Shown here piece by piece: positions 47,660 to 59,082 of a stretch of 64,000 nt of DNA (position 1 is its first letter; each line of letters starts with the position of its first letter). The notes below the pieces were generated by a model, which saw only the letters and a program-made list of their open reading frames with translations, had not been told where the DNA came from and searched no databases. This DNA comes from Gongronella butleri (Eukaryota > Mucoromycota > Mucoromycetes > Mucorales > Cunninghamellaceae), in assembly GCA_025201375.1 (NCBI GenBank), contig JAIWZP010000001.1, positions 1,350,501 through 1,414,500 of the forward strand. Direction: 5' to 3'. Both the position numbers and the translations under genes were made by a program.

Positions 47660-49698
47660 ATGATTTCCACGAGTCACCCCACTCTGCAAAAGCTGATCAA
47701 GACGCTGGAAGTCGAGCAAGACAATGATGTGTCCACAAACTCCAACTGGATCAACCGCGACCTGGCGCCTGTGCCACCTGGTATGGGCCGACGCGCTCCT
47801 GAGCAAAGGCCTCTGGGGGACGAAAAACGGATAAAAGTGACATGCTCTCTAATGCATTGACTTTTTTTTTTCAGAGCGACGTACGTGGAAATGGTGGAAT
47901 TTTTGCACATTTTGGATCTCGGACTGTCTCAATGTGAATTCGTTCATGATCGCGGGATCATTCATCGCACTTGGGTGCAATTGGTGGCAGGCATTGATTG
48001 TCGTGGCCGTGGGATATTCTTTGGCGGCTGTCGTTCTCGTCATCAATGGTCGCGCGGGCGCTGTCTATCATGTTGGCTACCCCGTTCTCACACGTTCATC
48101 GTTTGGCCTTGTGGGCGCCTATATACCCATTTTGAATCGTATTCTCCTTGGCATTGTCTGGTATAGCGTGCAAAGCTGGATTGGCGGTGTAAGTTTTAGT
48201 TCAAACTTGACCTGGACGGCTGTCGGCGCGGTGCGCTCATTCTATTTTTTTTTTAACTTTGATGCAGGAATGCGTATACCAGATGCTTCGTGCCATGGCG
48301 CCCAGTGTGGCGGATATCCCAAACACGTTTGGTCCCAATGCAGGCCTTACAGTCGCCCAATTCCTTGGCTGGTTCCTGTTCAGCTTGCTGTCGCTGATTG
48401 CCATTTGGTTCCCTGTGGAAAAGATTCGCCATTTGTTCACGCTAAAATCGATCATTGTTCCAATTGCCGCCGTGGCACTCTTTGTGTGGGCTGTCGTCAA
48501 TTCACACGGCCTTGGTCCTATTGTTGACCAGCCCGCCACGTTCACGTCGTCGTCGCAGGCCGCATGGGCCATTGTCTCCGGCATCACCGGCTGCATGGGC
48601 AACATGGCCGCTTTGGTAAGTTGACAAACAGGCATTTCACTGGTTTTTCCCGCTTTGTGCGACGCTGCCAGCGCACAAAGATTGAAGTCAGCGCGTCCGA
48701 GATAAGCGGGCTGGGATGAAAAAGAGCTTCTCGATCTGCGTATGTATACCTTATCTCACTCCCTATTTTTTATTCTTTTTTTGGCCCAGATTGTCAACAC
48801 GCCTGATTTCACCCGCTATTCGACCAAGCCCAGTGACATTACATACTCGCAACTGATCACGATGCCCCTGGGCTTCTTCTTGACGTCGTTCATTGGCATC
48901 ATTGTCACGTCTGCTGCGCAACATCTATATGGCGAGGCCCTGTGGAACCCAATTGATATTTTGGATCGCATGGAGAACCGTGCCGCTGTCTTTTTCCTGG
49001 CGTTTGCCTTTGCCTTTGCGACCCTCGGCACCAACCTGGCCGCCAATTCGATCCCTGTGGGCGCCGATTTGAGTGCCGTGTTCCCACGATTCCTCAACCA
49101 GCGCCGTGGTGGCTACATTTGCGCCGCCATTGCCATGTGCCTCACCCCCTGGAACTTGCTCTCTGGTGCTCAGAATTTCCTCAACTTCCTTACCGCTTAT
49201 ACCATCTTCCTCGCGCCAATCACTGGCATTATGATCACGGACTGTAAGTTTAAATGGCGTGCACGTGAAATTTGGCGTATGATCCATGAGCTCATCCTTT
49301 TTTTTTTTTTTATCGCAGATTACTTTGTCAAAAAGGGCAAGCTTGCTGTGCCACAACTGTACGATCCGTCCGGTATCTATTGGTACAAATGGGGCTGCAA
49401 CTGGCGAGCGTATGCAAGCTATATTTTGGCCATTGTTCCCAACTTGCCTGGTTTTGTTGGTGCTGTTGGCCACACGGCGCCGCCCGGTGCCGACCGCATT
49501 TTCACGCTTGCGTGGTTTGTCGGCTTCCTCCTCTCCAGCGCTTTTTACTACCTTTTCAACATGTTTTTCCCGTGCCACTGGATCATTGCCGAAAATGAAA
49601 AGGAAGTTGTCGTCGACCCCTCTTCGGTTCCCAAGGACGACCACGAAAAGGAACAAATTACATCGCGTCACTCTGGTCAAACATATGATGACGCATAA
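47660..49698 (+). CDS. NCS1 family nucleobase/hydantoin/allantoin permease
   Basis: Five exons (47660-47780, 47875-48188, 48268-48615, 48790-49243, 49319-49698) give about 538 residues. It is a proton-coupled plasma-membrane symporter of the LeuT fold with 12 predicted membrane segments. The entry signature NWINRDLAPVPPERRTWKWW, the GYPVLTRSSFGLVGA motif and NTPDFTRY before TM6-like sequence identify the fungal Fur/Dal4 branch. Substrate cannot be read from sequence; uracil, uridine, allantoin and hydantoin carriers are all close relatives. The upstream racemase makes allantoin or hydantoin the leading guess. The tail is acidic and Lys-containing, consistent with ubiquitin-dependent turnover known in the family. 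Confidence 0.93.
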
Positions 49699-51383
49699 AA
49701 ACGCAAAACACACAAAAAAAAACACGTCGTTCTTAAAAGTCACTTTTTCATCTCATTTACTTTCTTCCTATCATTCAATTCTCACTTTATCCATCACCTT
49801 CTTGCTTGTATTTTTAAGTTTGTAAATAAAAATTTCTTGTAATTGTAACATCTAATATCCATTGTAGGTATATTTGTATTTAATGCGCGAAACACTGTAT
49901 CATATGATAGTCGCGTCCGTACTTTTGCTTTGATATGATGACACATATGTTGTGTTGTATACATTAATATACAGTATCAAGACAGGCGATTGATGATGAT
50001 GCAACAAAAGTAGATCAACTTGAAGCTTGATGTTGAGGAGGTCCTGGGTCCTTGCGCGGCATTCCGCAAAAGTCTCAACAAATGAATTAGCAGGCAAACG
50101 CGGTAAAAGCACTTGTGGTTTGAAGACATCGCGTCGTGCTCTCGGCGAGTTAGCCTTCAAGGGTCGTTTTGGTTCCGTTTTGGCCCTGAGTTTGCACAAA
50201 ATGCATTTTCTCAGGACTGGATGATCCGATTTGCAAAAAAACTTGGAATCATCGAAGTTTTGAGTCGAGTATCCACCAGTCTAAATTTGGCGCCAGATAA
50301 TCAGGTTCATCGGGAGAAACGCGTAAAGTATTGTTTAGCGTTGGGTTTCACTAGCAAACTCGCATCTCGAGATTTCTCGAAACTGAGTGATCCGATCCGC
50401 GAAAGAAATTAACACCGCTGAAGAATTGGGTCTACCATCAACTGGTCCAAACTTGGGACCAGATGAGCAAGTTCCTGAGGACGCGCCTATTTCATAGGCG
50501 TAAAAAGGATAAAATCACGACCATTTGTTCTCGTACCGCGGCAACGGCTGAGCGCCCCGACACGTGAGATACATCGAATGAATTAGCGTGCAAACACGGT
50601 AAAAGCGCTTGTGGTTTGGGGACATCGCGTCGAGTTCTCGGCGAGTTAGCCTTCACGGGATTGATTTGGCTCTGATTCAAGCAAAATGCATTTTCTCAAG
50701 ACTGAGCGATCCGATCACCGAAAAAACTTGACATCGTTGGTGTTTTGTGTTTAGCATGCTCTAGCTCAAATATAGGACCTGGAGGACGGGCCCAGCAAAA
50801 TGAGGATAAGATTTTGTCCATTCTGGTAGCGTACGCGACAACGGCCCAACGCATCGACGCGTGAGTCGCCTCAATTGAATCAGCGGCAAACGCGGTAAAA
50901 GTGCTTCTTGTTTGGAGAGATTGCGTTGAGTTCTCGGCGGATTGGATCGAAATGAATCCGAAAACGCGCAATTTTGATTTTGGTTTATTGTAGGAGCTTC
51001 TTTTTATCGCGTGCCAAGCAAGGATTAACGCAACGACGCGTCTAAGTGTGTGTTGAGAAAATGACACACTGGACGATTTCACATAGTACAATTCAATCAT
51101 CAATTTTATCTGAAAAGAAAGAATGGGAGAAACAAGCTATGATATGATAAATTCAAAGCGGGGTCTTCCGCCCTTGCCGAGGCAAAGGTTTTTTTGATCG
51201 ATTTCAGTAAGCGCTCATCTATGGTGGACGTGTGTGTTCTTTGCATGAAGCGGGATTTTAAACAAGGATTTCTCCTTTTTTTTTTTTTTCTCTATCATAT
51301 TGTATTTTCTGTTCCCTTTCTTTTTTTTTTCCCAAGCGCTCTGTTTCCTCCCAAGCACTCTGTGTTTTCGTTTTATCCCGAGT
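49699..51383. other. Intergenic with degenerate tandem repeats
   Basis: The first 200 bases are AT-rich 3' flank with ATACAGTATC-type words (49887, 49971). The centre is the array described separately. The last 250 bases include T10-T15 runs that precede the F-box gene. Confidence 0.6.
50040..50955 (+). repeat. Repeat family C, degenerate tandem array
   Basis: A unit of about 250-300 bp recurs three to four times. AAACGCGGTAAAAGC-type sequence followed by a TTGTGGTTTG block and TCGGCGAGTTAGCCTTCA appears at about 50096, 50590 and (shorter) 50888. The downstream half, ATGCATTTTCTCA then GATCCGAT, recurs at about 50200, 50390 (partial) and 50685. Identity between the best two units is high over 120 bp. 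No coding frame persists across units. Confidence 0.75.
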
Positions 51384-53258
51384 ATGAACCGTCTTCCGGA
51401 CGAGCTGCTACAGTCTGTGTTGGAGTGCGTGCCCAAGGACGACCTTCTTTCCGTGCGCTTGACGAGTCGCGCTTTGTATAGCGTGGCGACCGAGGTGTTT
51501 TTCCGCAAGCACACGGTGTATATTCAAGATCGCGACGATCTGCGTCGTCTTGTCAAGTTGATGAGCACAGCGCCTGAAAACGCGGTGCCAATTCAACGAT
51601 TGGAGCTGTACACGTCTGTGTGGACGCCCTCGCCGACGGCGACGCGTGTGGACGTCGCATGGAAGATGGGCATGTTACTGGTTGGCCGCGCGGTGCCTTA
51701 TTTGCAGCGTTTGACACACTTGTACTTGCAACCGCCGCAAAGTTTTGAGAGCAATCTCAATGAACAAACGTGGCGCGTGTTCAAGCAGCTGTTTCAACTG
51801 CCAGCGCTCCTCGATTTGGATATTTTGTCGGTCGCGCACGTGCTGCGGTGCCCACTGCCATCTATGCTGTCGCGTCGCCTCACGACGCTCCATCTGGACA
51901 TTATTATGCCTGATCAAGACCTTCTTATCATTTGCCAATTGCTCGAGCACATGACGAATCTTGCCATTCTCACGGTGCGTGTGCCGTCGCCCATGATTAA
52001 CAAAAAGCCGCTGTCGCGCTTTGTCCATGGCCAGCTGCGTACAAAGCCTCAATTCCTGGAATTGCGCGATTTGACGATCCTGGTGGGTTGTCACAGCTAT
52101 GAGGAAGAGCAAGAAATTGCGTCGTTGCTCTCGTTTCTCTTTTACGTGACGCCGCGATTGGACAAGCTTCGCGTTGAGACGGGCACGTACGAGGACCATC
52201 GCATTCCGAGTCTTTCACGCGTCATGCCGCCGGACCCCACGCGCCTCCCTGTCCGCTACTTTGGTTTTCCTCGCGAATTGGTCGTCGTGCTCCATCTGGG
52301 CCCCATTTCTTGCGTTTGGGAAGCGCCATTGCGTCTTGATTATCGTGCTCATTATCCGACGCGTCTGCCTGAAAAGGTGGTTTGCGTGTCGCCGCTGCCG
52401 ACGGCGTTGATGTTACTGATGTATCTGCCAACGTCCAATATGACCCATGTGGAGCTTCAAGGTGGCAATGAATCCACGGCGCTGCTGTCGTTGGCCTTGT
52501 GGCCGCGTGTCCTCAATCGCATCCCTACACTGGAAACGCTGAAATTCACGCTTGTGGACCTGTCCGAACAAGGGCTGGCGCTGTGCGAGACGCCTGAATG
52601 GCACGGCAGTCGCGACCGGGTGAATCACCTCTCGTTCATGGGCTGCATCCTGGACCGGCCGTCGACGGTGACACGCGTGCTGCGTCTGTGCCCATCCGTC
52701 CAGAAACTCGACATTCTGCACTGCATGTGCCGTTCGTGGCAGATGGACGTGCCCATCCACGACAATCCGTGGGTCGCGTCGCTTCGCGCCCTGTTCCGGT
52801 CGCGACGCACCAACAAATACACGTTCTTTTGGTGGCATTTGCCGGCCAGCCAGCTGCACATGCACGTGAGCGAGCAATGCCCGCATCTGGAATTGCCGCG
52901 TCTCCACATCATCCTGCAGGACACGTCGCATGCCATTGGCCAGACAACGCGCATCTGGCTACGCGAAGTCGATGGCTACGATCTGGTGCCGTCAAGCCAA
53001 TCGTCGGAACTGCCATACCACGAATTGTCGGCTCAAGAGGTGCTCTATGTGCGCCAATATATCGACAGCCATCAAGCGGCACTCAAGAGCCCGCGCGTCC
53101 TTTTCGATAATGATAGCCAGCTCGATCCGATGGAGCTCTACGACCTCGCTGTCTTTTGCTTGCGCCACCATCTCATCACCGTCTACACGTGCAACAGCTT
53201 GACTTTTTGTCATTTTATCATGGACGCCAAACAAAACATCGCTCAATTGACCATGTAG
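51384..53258 (+). CDS. F-box protein with a leucine-rich solenoid
   Basis: A single exon of 624 residues. Residues 3-45 form an F-box (LPDELLQSVLECVPKDDLL, then SVRLTSRALYSVA). The rest is Leu-rich with irregular repeats of the kind found in fungal F-box/LRR proteins. F-box proteins dock substrates on Skp1-Cullin-1 ubiquitin ligases; the substrate here is unknown. Such genes are usually numerous and fast-evolving in zygomycete-type fungi, which fits its position beside a repeat array. No intron was needed, unlike most neighbours. Start chosen at the first ATG, placing the F-box at the very N-terminus. Confidence 0.85.
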   Translation: MNRLPDELLQSVLECVPKDDLLSVRLTSRALYSVATEVFFRKHTVYIQDRDDLRRLVKLMSTAPENAVPIQRLELYTSVWTPSPTATRVDVAWKMGMLLVGRAVPYLQRLTHLYLQPPQSFESNLNEQTWRVFKQLFQLPALLDLDILSVAHVLRCPLPSMLSRRLTTLHLDIIMPDQDLLIICQLLEHMTNLAILTVRVPSPMINKKPLSRFVHGQLRTKPQFLELRDLTILVGCHSYEEEQEIASLLSFLFYVTPRLDKLRVETGTYEDHRIPSLSRVMPPDPTRLPVRYFGFPRELVVVLHLGPISCVWEAPLRLDYRAHYPTRLPEKVVCVSPLPTALMLLMYLPTSNMTHVELQGGNESTALLSLALWPRVLNRIPTLETLKFTLVDLSEQGLALCETPEWHGSRDRVNHLSFMGCILDRPSTVTRVLRLCPSVQKLDILHCMCRSWQMDVPIHDNPWVASLRALFRSRRTNKYTFFWWHLPASQLHMHVSEQCPHLELPRLHIILQDTSHAIGQTTRIWLREVDGYDLVPSSQSSELPYHELSAQEVLYVRQYIDSHQAALKSPRVLFDNDSQLDPMELYDLAVFCLRHHLITVYTCNSLTFCHFIMDAKQNIAQLTM

Positions 53259-53890
53259 CCACCTTTTTTCTCAGCCATTCATCCTCGTTCCCTCTGTCTT
53301 TTTCTTCTCCTCCATTTTATCCACATTTTCCAAAGTTCTTTTTTTCTTTCCCCTCCCCTCCATTTCCACCTCTTTTTTTTTTTTTTTTTTTTTCTTGTCA
53401 TTTCTCATCTGTACACACATTTCAATCCTCCATTTTTCCTTGTACATGCCTTGCTCTCACTGTAATTACCCCCCAAATGTTGAGCCCAAATCCCCGTCTG
53501 ATGCACATCTGTTCTCTGCATTGAAGAATAAATAGTGAAATTTGTCAAAATTGTAAAAAGAAATGGCAAATCACGCCTGTCGTTCCTGGTTAAATGACGC
53601 GCTGGATGGTGACCGCGTAATTAAAAAAAAAAAAGAAGGGAGGGGCAGCGTGCCAGGTATACGATCAGAGGTGCAACGTGATGGAAAATGCACATTTTAA
53701 GTTTTTTTTTTTTTTTCCTCATAGATTTCTGTCTTTTGAACGCCTTGTCGCAAACAATATCCCCCCAAATCAGGGACGACAAGAACGCGTCCTGGGCCGG
53801 AACTTCAAAATGAATGCTTTTGACGCAGCATTTTCACTTTTTCTTGATTTTTGCTTTTACTTTTTTTTTTTTTTACTTTTCTACTGCACT
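53259..53890. other. Intergenic, F-box 3' flank and HAUS6-like promoter
   Basis: 632 bp. The first half is C/T-rich 3' flank with T runs, including about T21 at 53372-53392. AATAAATAG near 53527 may be a polyadenylation signal. The second half has T12-T14 runs close to the next start. No other gene seen. Confidence 0.55.
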
Positions 53891-55218
53891 ATGAAGGTCC
53901 ACGTGGAGGACGACGAGGACCGGCAGCGTGTATCGCTTCCGCTGCTTTTCCTGGACAATTTACAGCTGCTCGGGTTTGATCAAAAACAGCACGCTTCGGA
54001 CGAATTCTTCCACGGTGTCTCGCTGGACAACCGTGTGTTTGCCAATGAGCACGATGCGGTGGTCAACGCGCTTGCGTTTGAGTGCACGAGCCATTTTTTG
54101 TTCACGCGCGTGGATCCTCTGCGGTCGACGACGCTTTTTCGCGGGTGTTGGCCGTTTCAGGACTATGAGCGTGACAGCCGGCGGTATCGGCAGTGTGCGC
54201 GCGAGTGGCTCCTTGCCCTGGAGGCGCAGAGCGACCTTGTGGGGCTGCAGGTGCCTGTTGCCGCGTGCGATTTTGCCATTTGCTCCGGAAATGGGTTTTT
54301 GGTCCTGATGGTTGCATTCTCCACGTACGCATTGCAATTGGTCCTCGACCGCGACCTTGCCGACCCGCGCGGTAAGCCCATCCGACTATCTGCACGCACC
54401 AATGCCGTGCCACTTGCACAAATCGCCGCGGCCATCCCGGAAATTGCAAAATACACGCACCAGCGCCGCCGCGAGTTTATGACCATGACAACCAGCATCG
54501 CAAAGCATGTGGCCGTCATGCGCCAGCGCATTGATACCCAAGGTAGGCAAAAAAAAAAAAAAAATACGAGAAAACAAAAAGGGCGCGACGCGACGTGCAG
54601 TGGCGGGTCTTTTTCTTTTTCTTTTTCTTTTTTTTGACTATTTTTTTATATTGCTATTGACTAGACAACGATACCCAACAAGGCGACAAGGAGGACGACA
54701 GCGACGTGACATGGCTGGATGAGATGCGGGAAGACATGCTGGTGATGCGAGACCGCCAGCACGACATTTATCGGCGCTACAGGCAATATTATGGCTGCGC
54801 ATCGCCTTACAGGCGCGACTCGGAGTAAGTGGGCCACGAGTTGACGCATCACTGTCATACCCCTTGGCGTGGCATGAAAAAGCAATTCTGATCGTGTTTT
54901 TGCCCCTATTTTTTGCTTTTAGATCCACGGCATCCACGGCATCTAGGCGAGCGTCGATGAAACATCGTGCATGGCCGCCCGATTTGTTCACGCTTCCATC
55001 GCTGCTCTCGGGTAAGACAAGGAGGGATACAAGGGGAGGGGCGCTGATTCCGATTTTGTTTTTTATCTTTTTGTCATTGTTGGTTAGAAATGGATGGAGG
55101 TGCACAAATGGAAGCAATCCGTAGCTTTACACGTGACAGGGCCAAAGAAAGGGGCATCGTCAGAACCGCGGCAAGTGCGAAAAAGGCGCGGCGACAACCA
55201 ATGGCAAACACCACCTGA
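53891..55218 (+). CDS. HAUS6/Aug6-like augmin subunit
   Basis: Four exons (53891-54542, 54665-54824, 54923-55011, 55088-55218) give about 343 residues. The N-terminal 170 residues fit the HAUS6 N-terminal domain as I remember it: LQLLGFD near the start, then FLFTRVDPLRSTTLFRGCWP and YRQCAREWLLAL. Augmin is an eight-subunit complex that recruits gamma-tubulin to existing microtubules for branching nucleation. The remainder is shorter than in animal HAUS6 (about 950 residues) and ends in a basic low-complexity tail, so this is either a reduced fungal form or my 3' exons are incomplete. The call rests on the N-terminal pattern only. ATG at 53891 is preferred over an upstream in-frame start because the domain begins just after it. 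Confidence 0.7.
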
Positions 55219-55459
55219 TCCAACATTGCCAATTTCGCCCATTTTTCCATTTATCTCAGTCTCTTTTTTTCTTTTTCTTTTCACCCCTTGTGACCCTTGT
55301 TCTCTCGTATTCGTTTGCCTTTTTTTTTTTTTTTTTCTCTGCCTCGCTTTAGCTCTTTTTTTTCTTCTTGCACTGCTTTCTTGGCCATTTTTCCCTCTTT
55401 TTCACGTAGTCTCCCGCGTTTTCTTTATGCTAGAATTGACGTTATGCTTCTTATAAACC
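55219..55459. other. Short spacer before the EST1/SMG-like gene
   Basis: 241 bp, C/T-rich on the plus strand with T17 at 55320-55336; the promoter and leader of the downstream gene. Confidence 0.45.
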
Positions 55460-58400
55460 ATGCAACCTTCGACTTCATCCCCACGTGCCCCTGCTGACGT
55501 CGCCGACGCGCCTCTCAAGCAACGTCGTCGCCGTAGACGTAGAAACCAAAAAAACAAGCAAAAGTCGCCCGCGGACCCCACCGACGTCGCCATTGACGCC
55601 TCGCTGGATCTCAAGGACTTGACAAGGTAACGAAACAAAAAATAGAAAGCGCCACATGGGGGGACGATGACAAGGGCGATCTGACGCTTTTTTTGGCAAT
55701 TAGAGATGCATTTGCACTGGAAATGCAGCTTCAAGAGCTGCAAGCCCAGCTCAAAATCAATTATGCCAACATCCCAAAGGACCAAGGGCGCCGTGCCAAT
55801 GCCATTGCACTCGAGCAGGTGCATGCCACCGAGGAAGAAATGTCTTTTGTGCGCACCAGGTAAAAAAAAAAGCAATGATTTTGCATAAAATGAGTAGGCT
55901 CACTCTCTGTTTTTTTTTTATGCAGCCTTGAGCATATTTACCAGCAAGCATTGAAGAAGGATCCTCTGTATGCTGCATCGCAGCACATGGACGACAAGCT
56001 TTGGCGCTTCATCTTTTATCCTCGCGTTGAGGAGCTTCGTCATCGCCTGCGCAAGACCCCTGACAGCGACACGCACCACGCCACGCTCCTCAAGAACTAC
56101 CACCATCACCTAGATCACTGCTTTAAATTTTATCGCGAGCTGAACCACACCATCAAAGCCATCTTTCATCTTGACACAAGGACAATGGGCATTGGTAAGT
56201 GCCATTGGACGCCTTTTTTTTTGATGATTTGCTCAATTGATTCTTTTTTTTTCCCAGATTTATTCCGTCATCCGAGCAACAAAAAGGAGGAAGACCGCGT
56301 TGCAAAGCTGCTCCAGGCCAACTATGTGTGCATGGGCGATCTTGCGCGGTATCGCGCCTCGGCCGCGCATGCGCCTTCTTCCGCCAATGATTGGGCCGTG
56401 TCAAAACTCTGCTATCAAAAGGCCGTCGACGTGTTTCGTGCCAATGGCAAGCCTTACTCGCAATTGGCCCTTGTCGCGGCTTCCACTGGAAGCGTCATTG
56501 ACGTTGTGTGTTATTATTGCATGAGGTACAATTGACAAAGAAAAAAAAAGCTGCGCCTTCTCACACACGTTTTTTTTCTGCTGCATGTATTAGCATGGCC
56601 ACAAAGTATCCTTCCAGCGTCGGACGCGACAATCTGCAATCTTTTTATTCAAAAATCCGCTTTGCCGGAACGGGCTCGCCGCAGCCCGCCTGGAAACCAT
56701 CGCAGCACGTGGCGCACTATGTTGACGCGTTTCTGCAGATGCACCAGGCCGTGCTTTTCCAGCAGTCCGACAAGTAAAAAGCATATGAAACAGCAAAAAA
56801 AATGGGGATTCTCAATTTTTTTTCGTTTTTTTGTCGCCTTTTGCATGATAGCTATCCGCCATTCTCCAATGGTCTGTGCATTGCCATGGCGCATGCCATG
56901 CAAGTCCAGGACCAGCGGCAAGACGCGCTCTTTCAGATCCTTCGATCGACGCTGACGCGCTCAATCACCATCCTCATCATCAGCATCTGGCATATGGATG
57001 TGCGCGCGCGCGACAAACGTAAGAGAAAGACGCGTCGCGTCGCAAAAGAAAAAGAGAGAAAAAAAAAAGCTAATGCCATTTAAAAAAAAAAAAAAGCCAT
57101 GCTGCGACGCGCCGAATTCAAGCACATGCAAATGCGACTCCTCGAATTTGGGTTCCATTTGCTGACCAAGGTGGGGACGGCCACTGTCAAGGACGCAGAC
57201 GATCCAAAGGTGGCCATGATGGCCAACAACACCCTGCTGCCGGCGCTGTCGCTCTGGTGCACGTTTATTTTTTGCAACATGGATATCATTGCTCAATTTT
57301 GCCATGGTGCCGAGGGCCATGCCGGCATGATTCGCGACGAGATGAAGCGGTCCTTGATTCGCGTAAGCTTGTTGGATTTGCCCCGGATCTTGCAATGAAA
57401 GTATCTGATTTAGCCCCCCCTTTTGTTTTTGCTAATTTGCAGGAGATTCAATCGTTTTGTTCCTTTGTGATCAACCATCCATTGTTCCCTGTGCCTGCAC
57501 ATCCAGTGCTCCCCAGCCAGTACCCTCTCTCTGAGGACAATTTGCTGCTTGGCGTGATTCCATTGATCCCGTTTCATAAGCACGTCGACTTTTTCAAGGA
57601 AATCGCGCACGATGTTGCCGACCCATCGTCCATGCTCGCGCGCCAGCAAGTGCGCTGGGGGCGCGTGCGCGACCTGATCCGCCGCATGGCCGATTCAAAC
57701 GTAAGACAGCATCACCGAGGATGGATTCCCTTTACTCCTTTTTAACCTTCTCCCTGCCCATTAGTCGTTCCAATTCGTCCAATTTAATGCCACGGACCAG
57801 AATTTCGTTGTCATGGATGAGAATGCAAAGGTAGACAAAAAAAAAAAAAGAGTGTGACATGTATGTGAATGCGGAGTGATTCATAACTTTTTTTTTATTT
57901 TTTATTTTTTTGCAAATATTAGCGCCAACAACAAAGCCGATTCATGAAGGCATTGGCGACGCAGCGGCTGATGGACCAGGTGTCGGCGCTGGAGAAGGAT
58001 GTGGACGAATTGACGCTTGTGGCGCCGGTGCGGCACGTGTACACCGTGGTGGTGGATGTCACTGCGTTTTTGGACGATTTGCCCAAAATCAAGAAATGGG
58101 CGAATCTCGTGCTGGACACGCGTCAGCGCGACCAATCGGCGATTGTGCAAGTCATTGTGCCGCTTAATGCCATTGACGTCCTGGACCAATTCAAAAAGGG
58201 CACGGACAAGGCCAATGTCCATGCACGCGAGTCCATCCGGTACTTGGACCAACAACTGCTGCGCCAGGCGCACGAAACAACGGCTGCGGCTGCGACTGCG
58301 CCGCCTTTGCCCACACACTCGTTTTTGCGCACGCAAAAGATGGCAGAGACCCTGGATGGCTGGGACAAAGTGGCGGCGTTTTGGATTGGCGAGACCAGTC

Positions 58401-58999
58401 GCCGATCGACGCAATTGATGAGCGACGACGATGACAACGATAAAAATGAGCGCAATGGCCGAATTCACACGCCCGACACGGTTGACGACGACAACGATAC
58501 TGACAATGACGATGAAAACGACGATCCCGACGCGTCGGCCAGTGACGATGATCTGTTCCGCCGCCGCTATGCCGACGACGACTCGGACGATGATGATTTC
58601 GCTAGCACCACCGACGAAGACGACTCGGACGACGACGATGAGCATGAAAACGACGAATTGAGCGATCCGTCGGAAAACGCGGCGTCGGCCGAGGAAGAAG
58701 ATATTGTCGACTGGCAAGATGTGCCGAAAAAGCACCGTGCCGTGCTCAATTGCTTCCTTTATCAATTCAAGCAGCAACAGCAGCCATTAGACCCAAAGAC
58801 CGATCAACCTGAGCACCATGTCACGCTCGTCACCAATGATGAGCAGCTTGCATGGTGGGCAGAGCTCTTTGGCGATCCCGCATCGGGTCAGCGTGTCCAA
58901 GTCCATTCCGTCAAGGAATATGATCGCCTCTTGGGCGCCATGATCTACACCAAGCCGTCGTCCAAGCGCCAAAGACATCGTCAACGGCGCACCTCATAG
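55460..58999 (+). CDS. EST1/SMG5-SMG6-like protein with C-terminal PIN domain
   Basis: Ten exons (55460-55626, 55704-55859, 55926-56194, 56258-56525, 56594-56773, 56852-57018, 57097-57362, 57443-57700, 57765-57830, 57923-58999) give about 957 residues. After a basic N-terminus come the 14-3-3-like and helical-hairpin repeats of the EST1 family; the core CMGDLARYRA, then GKPYSQLALVAASTG and VVCYYCMSMATKYP, is typical. A PIN fold follows from about residue 638 (VVVDVTAFLDDL) to 925 (VTLVTNDEQL). It acts in nonsense-mediated decay or telomere maintenance. Of the three acidic residues needed by SMG6 nuclease, the first (Asp644) and last (Asp905) are present but the middle one is replaced in KKHRAVLNCFLYQF. 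An Asp/Glu-rich insert of about 95 residues interrupts the PIN fold. SMG5-like non-nuclease function is therefore plausible. Confidence 0.88.
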
Positions 59000-59082
59000 C
59001 CCACTTTTTTTTTTCGATAAACAAATTCAATTAAAAAACAGATGTTTTATTTTAAAAGTGGAATCCAAAAACCATCCGAAAT

